DNA of 64,000 bases. Origin: Cytophagaceae bacterium. GTDB taxonomy: Bacteria > Bacteroidota > Bacteroidia > Flavobacteriales > Flavobacteriaceae. The notes under the pieces are model-generated. The model was not told the origin of the DNA. It saw nothing but the letters and a program-made list of their open reading frames with translations, and did no database searches. Position 1 is the first letter of the stretch, and each line of letters opens with the position of its first letter. Below are positions 43,757 through 52,555 of this stretch, one piece after another. The DNA lies in contig PAUP01000104.1 of the NCBI GenBank assembly GCA_002712765.1, forward strand, positions 1 to 64,000. The letters run 5' to 3'. Position numbers and translations under genes: made by a program.

Positions 43757-44731
43757 ATGCAAACTGTGCTAGAATACGCTTCTATTTTTCAAAATTATTT
43801 AGAAGAACACACCTTAGACAAAGAGCCTAAGAACTTATACAAGCCTATTAATTACATTTTAAAGCTGGGAGGTAAACGCCTGCGTCCTGTGCTTACCATG
43901 TTGGCAGCCGAAATGTTTAACACTTCCTACCAAAAAGCGATGCCTGCTGCTTTGGCTATAGAGATGTTTCACAATTTTTCATTGGTACACGATGACATCA
44001 TGGATGATGCTCCTTTAAGACGAGGGGAACAAACTGTACATGAAAAATGGGACGTGAATACAGGGATCCTCTCCGGAGATGCTATGTTGATATTGGCTTA
44101 TCAACTCTTTGAACAATATGACGGTACCATTTTTCGCGAGCTTGCGAAGCTCTTCTCCAAAACAGCTATGGAAGTGTGCGAAGGACAGCAGTACGATGTA
44201 GATTTTGAGACTAGAGACGATGTTACTCTTGATCAATATTTAAAAATGATCGAGTATAAAACTGCGGTATTGGTGGGTGCGGCTCTGAAAATGGGTGCAA
44301 TTATCGCTGGAGCTTCCCACTCCTGTCAAGAGGCGATCTATACCTTTGGAAGAGATTTGGGATTGGCTTTTCAATTACAGGATGATTATCTCGATGCCTT
44401 TGGCGATCCTGAAACCTTTGGCAAACAAGTGGGGGGCGATATTATAGAAAATAAAAAAACCTTTTTGTACCTCACTGCCTTAGACAATTCAGATCCTGAT
44501 GAGGCCCAACAATTACGACATTTGTATTCGGTGTCTCCTATTGATCCATCAGAAAAAATAGAAACAGTCAAACAACAGTTTTTAGATAGCGGAGCAGCCA
44601 AGGCCACCCAAGATGAAATCAAGCGACACACCCAACACGCTTTTGAGGCGCTAGAATCTTTAAAAATTGACGATTCAAAAAAAGAGGTATTGCGCGATTT
44701 TGGAACTGCTTTGATGCGTAGGACGGTATAG
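43757..44731 (+). CDS. Polyprenyl diphosphate synthase
   Basis: The 324-residue trans-prenyltransferase has both Asp-rich motifs: DDIMDD (Asp79, 80, 83, 84) followed by RRG, and DDYLD (Asp209, 210, 213), plus GGKRLRPVL near the N-terminus. It condenses isopentenyl diphosphate units, for example for the menaquinone side chain; chain length cannot be read safely. The frame extends to 43613, but the extra part is not family-like, so ATG 43757 is used. Confidence 0.92.
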   Translation: MQTVLEYASIFQNYLEEHTLDKEPKNLYKPINYILKLGGKRLRPVLTMLAAEMFNTSYQKAMPAALAIEMFHNFSLVHDDIMDDAPLRRGEQTVHEKWDVNTGILSGDAMLILAYQLFEQYDGTIFRELAKLFSKTAMEVCEGQQYDVDFETRDDVTLDQYLKMIEYKTAVLVGAALKMGAIIAGASHSCQEAIYTFGRDLGLAFQLQDDYLDAFGDPETFGKQVGGDIIENKKTFLYLTALDNSDPDEAQQLRHLYSVSPIDPSEKIETVKQQFLDSGAAKATQDEIKRHTQHAFEALESLKIDDSKKEVLRDFGTALMRRTV

Positions 44732-44741
44732 CCCTTAACCT

Positions 44742-45275
44742 CTAGAAATACACCCTAACAAAAGGTTGCCAAGCGTCTGCATAGATGCTCTCGCCCTCGC
44801 GATATAGGACATTATAACGCGCACCTATAGTAACATTGTTTGTGCGAAATCCCCCGCCCAAAAACAGAGAGGTATTCCAGAAATTGTCTTCCATATCACC
44901 CTCTAGACCTTCGATGGTGTTGTTAACACGTAGTTGTTCCAATTCGCCCGAGATCTGGATTTCTCGAATAGGATTAATAAGTACAATGGCACTCCCTCCA
45001 TATAGTGTGCTTTTAAAGAAATCAGAACTTTGATAGCCAAAGGTAAGTGCAGGACCAATTGAGATGTATGGATTGACATCGTAAATCGCACTTGGAGAAA
45101 GTGATAGTTGAAAATTTCCATTCCCAAAATTTAATCCAAAGCCTCCTCCGAAACGAACATTTTCCCAGAATGAGGGTTGATTAGGTGCTGGCCGCGACTC
45201 TTGGCTATGGCTTGAATATGAGATACAAAGTAGCAATAGGGTGATAATGAGGCAATATGGTTTCTTTCCTAACAT
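44742..45275 (-). CDS. Outer-membrane beta-barrel protein
   Basis: The 177-residue product has a signal peptide (to SHSQ, about residue 24) and alternating strands ending in FVRVYF, typical of a small outer-membrane barrel. In flavobacteria such genes beside sucA are sometimes annotated as alpha-ketoglutarate decarboxylase; nothing in the sequence supports an enzyme. It is divergent from sucA. Confidence 0.75.
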   Translation of the reverse strand: MLGKKPYCLIITLLLLCISYSSHSQESRPAPNQPSFWENVRFGGGFGLNFGNGNFQLSLSPSAIYDVNPYISIGPALTFGYQSSDFFKSTLYGGSAIVLINPIREIQISGELEQLRVNNTIEGLEGDMEDNFWNTSLFLGGGFRTNNVTIGARYNVLYREGESIYADAWQPFVRVYF

Positions 45276-45337
45276 ATGGGTCTCTTAATTAAGTGTTATA
45301 AATATAGGAATTATATACCCTAAAATGTTAATTATTG

Positions 45338-45345
45338 TATTTTTG
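45338..45345 (+). promoter_or_regulatory. -7 box TATTTTTG for sucA-sucB
   Basis: The TAnnTTTG box lies 38 bp before the sucA ATG. Confidence 0.55.
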
Positions 45346-45383
45346 CACTTCTATTGTCACTTTGAGACAGATTAATAAAAAAA

Positions 45384-48128
45384 ATGGATAGATTTTCATT
45401 TCTGAATGCCGCACATACAGCGTACTTCGCTGAGCTTTACGATCAATACTTAAACAATCCCGATAGTGTAGAACCTAGCTGGAGAGCCTTTTTTCAAGGA
45501 TTTGACTTTGGAATGGCCGATACAGCCGAGGTCACAGATGTCGTGACCACTACACATGCAGGAATTCCTGAGCAAATGCAAAAGGAGTTTGCGGTGGTGC
45601 AATTAATTGATGGGTATCGTACAAGAGGGCATCTGTTTACAAAGACCAATCCCGTTAGAGATCGAAGAAAATATGCTCCAACATTGGCGCTTGAAAACTT
45701 TGGTTTGAGTCAGTCGGATCTTAATTCAGAATTTGATGCGGGTAATATTATAGGACTTGGCAAAACGACACTTCGTGAAATCGTAAAGCATTTGGATGCT
45801 ATTTATTGCGATTCGATAGGAGTCGAATATATGTATATTCGTAAGCCTGAAGAACGCAAATGGATACAGGATTGGCTCAATGAGAACGACAATCACCCTA
45901 AATTTTCGGCAGACGAGAAAAAGCACATTCTTAAAAAATTAAATCAAGCCGTTTCTTTCGAGACCTTTCTACATTCTAAATATGTAGGTCAGAAACGATT
46001 TTCGGTAGAGGGCTTAGATGCAATGATACCTGGGCTAGATTCTTTGATAGAACGCGGTTCTGAAAAGGGGATCAAGCAATTTGTGTTGGGAATGGCCCAT
46101 CGTGGTCGTCTCAATGTCTTGGCCAATATTTTTGGTAAGTCTCCCGAGGCTATTTTTAGCGAATTTGACGGTAAAGAGTACGACGAAGACGAATTATTTG
46201 ACGGAGATGTCAAGTATCACATGGGTTGGACTAGCTTTCGCGAAAGCGATAAAGGAAAACAAATACGCATGGATCTGGCTCCTAATCCTTCTCATCTGGA
46301 AACAGTGGGCGCGGTTATAGAGGGGATGTCTCGTGCCAAAATTGACAACGAATTAAAAGGGGACGAAAATGCGATTCTTCCCATCGCGATTCACGGTGAC
46401 GCAGCTGTAGCTGGTCAAGGTATTGTGTACGAAATTGTACAAATGGCGCAGCTCGATGGCTATCGCACCGGCGGGACAATTCACGTGGTAGCAAACAATC
46501 AGGTTGGTTTTACCACCAACTATTTGGATGCGCGCTCGTCTACCTATAGTACAGACGTAGGTAAAGTGACATTGTCTCCAGTATTACATGTAAATGGTGA
46601 TGATGTGGAAGCTGTTTGTCATGCTTTCGCCTTTGCTTTGGATTTTAGAATGGAATTTGGGCGTGATGTTTTTATCGACATTCTAGGATACAGAAAATAC
46701 GGTCATAATGAAGGTGATGAGCCCCGTTTTACCCAACCCTTATTGTATAAGGCTATTGCCAAGCACGCAAATCCTAGAGACTTGTATGCAGATCGCCTGA
46801 TCAAAGAAGGCATTATACAACCTGGACATGTTAAAGAGTTGGAGAAGGAGTATAAAGCCGATTTGGAAGAAGACCTAGAAGCTAGCCGCAAAAAAGACAA
46901 AACCGTTATTACCGAAATACTCGCTGATGACTGGGCCAACTTTGAATTGGGAAGTGCCCAAGACATACTCACTCCAATAGACACTACCTATTCATTAGAG
47001 AAGTTAGATACGCTTGCCGATGGTATTACCCAATTGCCAGAAGACAAAAAGTTTATTAGGAAAATAGAGCGCATCATTGCCGATAGACGCAAACAATACC
47101 ACGAGACCAATAAATTGGATTGGGGTATGGGAGAACTATTGGCCTATGCTACCTTAATGGAAGAAGGTCATAATATTAGAATCTCGGGTCAAGATGTAGA
47201 AAGAGGAACGTTTTCGCATCGTCATGCCATTATTAAGACAGAAGAGGTAGAAGAAATCAACCTGCACAATCGTTTGGATCTAGACGGTACAATGTACATC
47301 TACAATTCGCTCTTATCAGAGTATGGCGTTGTAGGTTTTGATTACGGTTATGCAATGGCCGCCCCTATGACCTTGACCATTTGGGAGGCACAATTTGGAG
47401 ATTTCTCCAATGGAGCCCAAATCATGCTCGATCAATATATCTCTGCAGCCGAGTCTAAATGGAAAACTCAAAACGGGCTCGTCATGCTATTGCCGCATGG
47501 ATATGAAGGTCAAGGTTCTGAGCATTCGAGCGCACGTATGGAGCGCTATTTGCAATTATGTGCTAGAGACAATATGATTATGGCAGATGTTACGACACCT
47601 GCTAATTTCTTTCATTTGCTGAGACGCCAGATGAAATGGAATTTTAGAAAACCCTTAGTGGTTTTTACTCCAAAGAGTTTATTGCGTCACCCTAAGGTAG
47701 TTTCTTCAAAAGAAGACCTAGCAGGGGGGCAGTTTCAAGAAGTTATAGATGATACTCAAGTAGCTAAAGACAAAGTGAATTCGCTGGTTTTTTGTACCGG
47801 TAAATTCTATTACGATTTGTTAGAACGCAGAGAAGAAAACGGTCGGGATGACGTGGCATTGGTTCGCATAGAGCAGCTTTTCCCTTTACCAGAAAAACAA
47901 TTGCAACGTATTATTGATACATATCCAAATGTCTCAGATTATGTTTGGGCTCAAGAAGAGCCAAGAAACATGGGGGCTTATGGGTATATGCTGATGAATT
48001 TTAATATGGTTTCCTTTAGAGTGGCATCAAGAAGAGTGTATTCATCTCCTGCTGCTGGAAGTAGTACCCGATCAAAAGCACGTCACAAGCAGGTGATCGA
48101 TAGTGTATTTGAAACACCAAAAAAATAA
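45384..48128 (+). CDS. sucA: 2-oxoglutarate dehydrogenase E1 component
   Basis: The 914-residue thiamine-diphosphate enzyme decarboxylates 2-oxoglutarate in the TCA cycle and passes the succinyl group to E2. N-terminal motif NAAHTAYFAELYDQYLNNPDSVEPSWRAFF, TPP-binding regions (GMAHRGRLNVL, HGDAAVAGQGIVYE) and the C-terminal transketolase part (SSEHSSARMERYLQL) are clear. Length and order are normal. It is followed by sucB after 75 bp. One palindrome copy is inside. Confidence 0.97.
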   Translation: MDRFSFLNAAHTAYFAELYDQYLNNPDSVEPSWRAFFQGFDFGMADTAEVTDVVTTTHAGIPEQMQKEFAVVQLIDGYRTRGHLFTKTNPVRDRRKYAPTLALENFGLSQSDLNSEFDAGNIIGLGKTTLREIVKHLDAIYCDSIGVEYMYIRKPEERKWIQDWLNENDNHPKFSADEKKHILKKLNQAVSFETFLHSKYVGQKRFSVEGLDAMIPGLDSLIERGSEKGIKQFVLGMAHRGRLNVLANIFGKSPEAIFSEFDGKEYDEDELFDGDVKYHMGWTSFRESDKGKQIRMDLAPNPSHLETVGAVIEGMSRAKIDNELKGDENAILPIAIHGDAAVAGQGIVYEIVQMAQLDGYRTGGTIHVVANNQVGFTTNYLDARSSTYSTDVGKVTLSPVLHVNGDDVEAVCHAFAFALDFRMEFGRDVFIDILGYRKYGHNEGDEPRFTQPLLYKAIAKHANPRDLYADRLIKEGIIQPGHVKELEKEYKADLEEDLEASRKKDKTVITEILADDWANFELGSAQDILTPIDTTYSLEKLDTLADGITQLPEDKKFIRKIERIIADRRKQYHETNKLDWGMGELLAYATLMEEGHNIRISGQDVERGTFSHRHAIIKTEEVEEINLHNRLDLDGTMYIYNSLLSEYGVVGFDYGYAMAAPMTLTIWEAQFGDFSNGAQIMLDQYISAAESKWKTQNGLVMLLPHGYEGQGSEHSSARMERYLQLCARDNMIMADVTTPANFFHLLRRQMKWNFRKPLVVFTPKSLLRHPKVVSSKEDLAGGQFQEVIDDTQVAKDKVNSLVFCTGKFYYDLLERREENGRDDVALVRIEQLFPLPEKQLQRIIDTYPNVSDYVWAQEEPRNMGAYGYMLMNFNMVSFRVASRRVYSSPAAGSSTRSKARHKQVIDSVFETPKK
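46234..46247. repeat. GCTTTCGCGAAAGC palindrome, copy 10
   Basis: Perfect copy inside sucA, read as S-F-R-E-S. Confidence 0.95.
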
Positions 48129-48203
48129 AAAACAATCCGAGGTGTTGAGTAAGGTTTTCAAAACCGTATTTGACAACGCAAACAACACATAATTTATACA
48201 ATC

Positions 48204-49451
48204 ATGGTTTTAGAAATGAAAGTCCCATCTCCGGGAGAATCAATTACCGAAGTAGAAATAGCTCAATGGCTTGTGGCCGATGGAGATTATGTAGAAAAAG
48301 ACCAAGCTATTGCTGAGGTTGATAGTGATAAGGCGACGTTAGAACTTCCTGCAGAGGCCAGTGGTACCATTACGCTTAAAGCGGAAGAAGGCGATGCCGT
48401 AGAAGTAGGAGCTGTCGTGTGTTTGATTGACACGGCCGCCGAAGCGCCAGCAAGCTCGACCTATGAAGGTGGAGATGAAGGAAGTAATTCTAATGCCGAA
48501 GAAGATGTTGCCAAGCAACAAAAGCAAGCTGCAGATGCTCCTGCAAAGGCACCGGCAGAAACACAAAAAACCTATGCTTCGGGCACGCCAAGTCCTGCGG
48601 CCAAGAAGATTCTTGATGAGAAGGGCATTAGCAGCAGTGATGTTAAAGGGAGTGGACGCGACGGAAGAATTACCAAAGATGACGCTGTACAGGCAAAACC
48701 TTCTATGGGTACACCAGGCCTAGGCAATAGAAGCGAAAGTCGTACAAAGCTTTCGATGCTACGTCGTAAAGTGGCAGAGCGTTTGGTAGAAGCCAAAAAT
48801 ACTACAGCCATGCTTACGACCTTTAATGAGGTAAACATGCAGCCTATTTTTGATATAAGAAAAGAGTACAAGGAAGCTTTCAAAGCCAAACATGGCGTAA
48901 GCCTTGGCTTTATGTCATTCTTCACTTTGGCTGTGGTACGCGCTTTAGAGCTGTACCCTTCTGTCAATAGTATGATAGACGGTAAGGAAATGCTGACTTT
49001 TGATTATAAAGATATATCCATAGCCGTATCTGGACCCAAAGGATTGATGGTACCTGTGATGCGCAATGCCGAAAACTTATCCTTTAGAGGAGTGGAAAGT
49101 GAGGTAAAGCGTCTGGCGCTTAGAGCCCGTGATGGACAGATTACAGTCGATGAAATGACTGGAGGTACTTTTACCATCTCTAATGGAGGTGTTTTTGGGT
49201 CGATGTTATCGACACCTATCATTAATCCACCACAATCAGGGATACTAGGTATGCACAATATCGTAGAGCGACCTATTGTACAAGATGGTCAAATTGTTAT
49301 TGCACCAATAATGTACGTTGCCCTGTCTTACGATCACAGAATTATCGATGGAAAAGAATCGGTTGGCTTCTTGGTTGCGGTTAAAGAGGCACTTGAAGAC
49401 CCTATCAATTTATTGATGGATGGCGATATTAAAAAAGCGCTTGAGATGTAA
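48204..49451 (+). CDS. sucB: Dihydrolipoyl succinyltransferase E2 of 2-oxoglutarate dehydrogenase
   Basis: The 415-residue protein has one lipoyl domain (1-75) with lipoylated Lys43 in DSDKATLEL, an Ala/Pro/Glu-rich linker, the peripheral subunit-binding domain (about 125-163, [13 protein letters not shown]) and a catalytic domain ending with the active-site [10 protein letters not shown]. It transfers the succinyl group to CoA. A lipoamide dehydrogenase gene is not in this window. Confidence 0.96.
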   Translation: MVLEMKVPSPGESITEVEIAQWLVADGDYVEKDQAIAEVDSDKATLELPAEASGTITLKAEEGDAVEVGAVVCLIDTAAEAPASSTYEGGDEGSNSNAEEDVAKQQKQAADAPAKAPAETQKTYASGTPSPAAKKILDEKGISSSDVKGSGRDGRITKDDAVQAKPSMGTPGLGNRSESRTKLSMLRRKVAERLVEAKNTTAMLTTFNEVNMQPIFDIRKEYKEAFKAKHGVSLGFMSFFTLAVVRALELYPSVNSMIDGKEMLTFDYKDISIAVSGPKGLMVPVMRNAENLSFRGVESEVKRLALRARDGQITVDEMTGGTFTISNGGVFGSMLSTPIINPPQSGILGMHNIVERPIVQDGQIVIAPIMYVALSYDHRIIDGKESVGFLVAVKEALEDPINLLMDGDIKKALEM

Positions 49452-49467
49452 AGTAGTATTACAAGAA

Positions 49468-49503
49468 ATAAAAAAGCCCGTCTAAGGAGACGGGCTTTTT
49501 TTA
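49468..49503 (+). terminator. Terminator of sucA-sucB
   Basis: Stem AGCCCGTCT/AGACGGGCT with a short loop is followed by a run of seven T. Confidence 0.92.
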
Positions 49504-49583
49504 TAAGCAACTTTTTCTTGGAGTAACTTAAATATGTAAATAAACTAAGGCAGTCGTAAGACTGCCCAAGTTTACATCATCAA

Positions 49584-51977
49584 TTATTGTTTAACAACAC
49601 GTTTAACCGTTTGAGAATTGTCTGCACTAATTTGTACAAAGTAAATTCCAGCGGCTAGATTACTAAAGTCTAATGTTGTTGTAGTGCTTATATCTGCGGT
49701 CTTTGAGAAGACCACACGACCACTCACATCTACAATAGACATACTACGCACAACAGCATTACTATTGTTGCTTACCGTAATCACATCTCTAGTCGGGTTA
49801 GGATAAATCGCTATACTACTACTTAACTCTTGATCTGAAACACTTAAAGTACTATCTACCAAAATATCGAAAGTACAACTAGCCACATTTCCTGCTTCGT
49901 CTGTAGCCGTAACAGTGACCGTTGTCGTAGACCCTTCTTCTACAACTGTTCCAGCTGCTGGTTCTTGAGTAGTCACGATATTGGAAGCCGACGTACAATT
50001 ATCGGTGGCTGCGGTATAATCTTCTATGGTGTAATTACCACTGTCATCTGCACTTACAATAAGATCGCCAGGACAATCCAACTGAGGTAAATCAGTGTCT
50101 GTTACTGTCACGTTAAATGAGCAAAAAGTGGCCACTCCGTTAATATCTGCGGTAAACTCAACTAAGGTAGTCCCTACAGGGAAAGCAGAACCACTTGCTG
50201 GTCCGGCAGTTTGAGTGATTACAGGTGCCCCACATACACTTGTTGCTGTTGGAGTAGGGAAGGTAATCACTGCAGAGCAAACACCAGATCCTGTTCCTGT
50301 AAATATATCTACAGCGCAATTGGCAAAGCTTACTTCTGGAATTACAGAAACAGTAGCTGTACAACTTGAGGTGTTACCATTACTATCTGTCGCGGTAACA
50401 GTAACGGTATTGTCTCCTGCATCTGCACAAGTGAAATCTGTCATATCTAGAACAATATCGGTGGTTGGACCATCATTGTCTGGTACAGCTACTTGAGGCG
50501 TAAAAGAAACGTAGTCATTACTTACGGTCCAAGCTTGAGCGTTTCGGCCTGGCGTGGCTATCGCTTCTGTCCCGTCTGCATTTTCAAGTCCTTGCGTATG
50601 AGAACCTCCTGCAGGCTGTGCCGTAGTGTGTATCTCAATTTTATTTGATCCTTCAAAAAGGTGTACTTGTGAAGTTACCGCATCACCAGAAGGGAAATGA
50701 TCTACATTAAAAAATTCCATCACTAGAATTCTATTGGGTGCAGATCCTATGGTATTATAACGCACCAAATTAATAGCAGGTTGCCCGCCATTTCCTGGAT
50801 CCAAATCTTCCCATGCAAAAGCAATCAAATTGTTGGGGTTGTTCGTATTTGGGATAAATTGACCCGAACAACAGCCACTATTGGTGCCGGCATTAAAGGT
50901 TATAAAGCCGTTTGAAGAGATAAAGAAGTTCGAATAATCATTACCATAAAAATTGAAATCAAATCCTATTGGTAAAGATCCAGAAACTTGATCGTCTCCA
51001 AGACTAACGTTGGTGGCTCCACTAGAAATATCGATAGGAGCAAAGGTTCCGGTTTGGTCGATTTCATAACCTCCAAAAATAGTGTTTGATAAAATGTCAC
51101 TAGCGCCTATAGACGCCTCGCCATTTGCATCAAGTGTCACTGTGATATCTTGACATACTACTTCGGGGCCCGTGCCATCATTGACAGTAACGATAAAACT
51201 GCAACTAACGGTAGCGCCTGTATTTTCATCAACAGCTTCAAAAGTGTTTGTGGTAGCTCCCAAGGGGAAACTAGCGCCAGAGGCCAATCCTGCTGTTTGT
51301 GTAAACCCAGCCATCGTACAATCTCCAGACAAAGTAGGATCGGCATAGGTAACCACCGCCGATGTCATACCTGGCATGGCTGTTACCGTCATAGAAGGTG
51401 GGCAGCTTATCGCACATGGTGTCATTACTGCCGCAAAACTTTGACCTGCATTTACTGCTCCAAAAGACTGGGCTACGCCACCAACCCAAGTAAAATCACC
51501 TGAAGCACTACCAGGTCCACCAGTTAATTGGAGAGAGGTGCCTGCCGCTGTACCACTGTTTTCAGAAATACCAATATCTGTTGAAGTCATCCCTGCTGCC
51601 GGGCCATCGTTGGCGGTAAGGGTCCCTTCGTAGCTCAGAAATTGAACGACAACCCCAGTGTTATTGACCAAGGCAAAACCATCTGGCGCCCCATTTTGTA
51701 GTCCGTTAGTAGGATAGGATATACTCGTGGTTCCAAAACCATTATCTTGATCGGGTAAGGTGCCTACAAAGTTATCCATCCCGTACATGTTACCGTTGCT
51801 ACCGTTATAGCGTACAATGCTCCAGCCGCTTACATCGGTTCCAGCGGTTCCAGCAATTTCAATGGCTTCACCGCTGTCTGTGCCACTGTTGTCATAATGT
51901 ATTTCGTTAACGAAGACCGTTTGCGCCGATAGCACTGCCGTCATTAAAAACATACATAGTAAAGTAATTTTTTTCAT
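49584..51977 (-). CDS. Secreted T9SS cargo with HYR repeats
   Basis: The 797-residue protein has a signal peptide (to LSAQ, about residue 18), an N-terminal lamin-tail-like domain (VFVNEIHYDNSGTDSGEAIEIAG), several HYR-type beta repeats with the DxxxPxxxCP pattern, a nidogen-like patch (FYGNDYSNFFISSNGFITFN) and a C-terminal type A sorting domain (SIAIYPNPTRDVITV...GIYFVQI...KRVVKQ). It resembles adhesins or surface-layer proteins. The open frame from 52007 is trimmed to ATG 51977 because that places the basic start next to the signal helix. Confidence 0.82.
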   Translation of the reverse strand: MKKITLLCMFLMTAVLSAQTVFVNEIHYDNSGTDSGEAIEIAGTAGTDVSGWSIVRYNGSNGNMYGMDNFVGTLPDQDNGFGTTSISYPTNGLQNGAPDGFALVNNTGVVVQFLSYEGTLTANDGPAAGMTSTDIGISENSGTAAGTSLQLTGGPGSASGDFTWVGGVAQSFGAVNAGQSFAAVMTPCAISCPPSMTVTAMPGMTSAVVTYADPTLSGDCTMAGFTQTAGLASGASFPLGATTNTFEAVDENTGATVSCSFIVTVNDGTGPEVVCQDITVTLDANGEASIGASDILSNTIFGGYEIDQTGTFAPIDISSGATNVSLGDDQVSGSLPIGFDFNFYGNDYSNFFISSNGFITFNAGTNSGCCSGQFIPNTNNPNNLIAFAWEDLDPGNGGQPAINLVRYNTIGSAPNRILVMEFFNVDHFPSGDAVTSQVHLFEGSNKIEIHTTAQPAGGSHTQGLENADGTEAIATPGRNAQAWTVSNDYVSFTPQVAVPDNDGPTTDIVLDMTDFTCADAGDNTVTVTATDSNGNTSSCTATVSVIPEVSFANCAVDIFTGTGSGVCSAVITFPTPTATSVCGAPVITQTAGPASGSAFPVGTTLVEFTADINGVATFCSFNVTVTDTDLPQLDCPGDLIVSADDSGNYTIEDYTAATDNCTSASNIVTTQEPAAGTVVEEGSTTTVTVTATDEAGNVASCTFDILVDSTLSVSDQELSSSIAIYPNPTRDVITVSNNSNAVVRSMSIVDVSGRVVFSKTADISTTTTLDFSNLAAGIYFVQISADNSQTVKRVVKQ

Positions 51978-52117
51978 AGATTGAATATTTGAGTTAATGG
52001 AATACAATAATACAATTCCACATCTTATTTAAGATTAAGATATGGTTATCTTAGGAGTCAATTAAAGGTAGTTATTTTTAGAATAATGCCTCTTCGCATT
52101 ATCTGATAGAACAACTA

Positions 52118-52555
52118 TTATTTGAGATAGAGGCAATTGTATTGATAGTCAATAATACCCTTGCCACTATTTAATAGATCGGCACCAAGAATGCCGTGCA
52201 CGGCCTTGGCATTGTGATTTTCTAAAGCCGTATTGACACTACTTAGATCAAATAAAACCACATTGAGCTTATCGAGTTGCCATTTTCCAATTTGCAACCG
52301 ATTGTTTTGTGATAATTTGGTAGGCATGTCAATGGCTCCAGCACCAGCTGCCAATATTTCACTTTCTTCAGAGAGTAGCCCAAAATGAGCAGCTGCATCA
52401 AAGCCCACACAAGAACTAGAAGCACCAGTGTCTAAAATAAAAGAGCCTTCTATACCGTTGAGTTTGGCTTTGAGTTCTAGGTGATTGGTTTGTGTTGGAA
52501 ATAGACGTATTCTAGTGTAGCCTTTGTCGAGCAAAAATTCGCGAAGTGATGCCAT
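52118..52555 (-). CDS. Retropepsin-like aspartyl protease
   Basis: The 145-residue protein has the aspartic protease signature L-D-T-G-A-S-S (DTG at 42-44) and the second hydrophobic motif HGILGADLL, as in single-domain retropepsin-like proteases that act as dimers. No signal peptide is visible, so it is probably cytoplasmic. Its first 44 bp overlap the end of the CHAT gene, suggesting translational coupling and shared expression. Its target is unknown; the neighbours (CHAT protease, sigma and anti-sigma) are candidates. Confidence 0.8.
   Translation of the reverse strand: MASLREFLLDKGYTRIRLFPTQTNHLELKAKLNGIEGSFILDTGASSSCVGFDAAAHFGLLSEESEILAAGAGAIDMPTKLSQNNRLQIGKWQLDKLNVVLFDLSSVNTALENHNAKAVHGILGADLLNSGKGIIDYQYNCLYLK

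Noticed and set aside
44742-45275. Annotation as alpha-ketoglutarate decarboxylase
   Set aside because: The sequence is an exported beta-barrel; the name seems to come only from proximity to sucA.
46621-46640. Further palindrome copy in sucA (GCTTTCGCCTTTGC)
   Set aside because: Only the left half matches; the right half is unrelated.
51150-51503. 117-codon plus-strand frame
   Set aside because: Antisense to HYR repeats of the T9SS protein; Cys/His-rich composition is an artefact of repeat codons.
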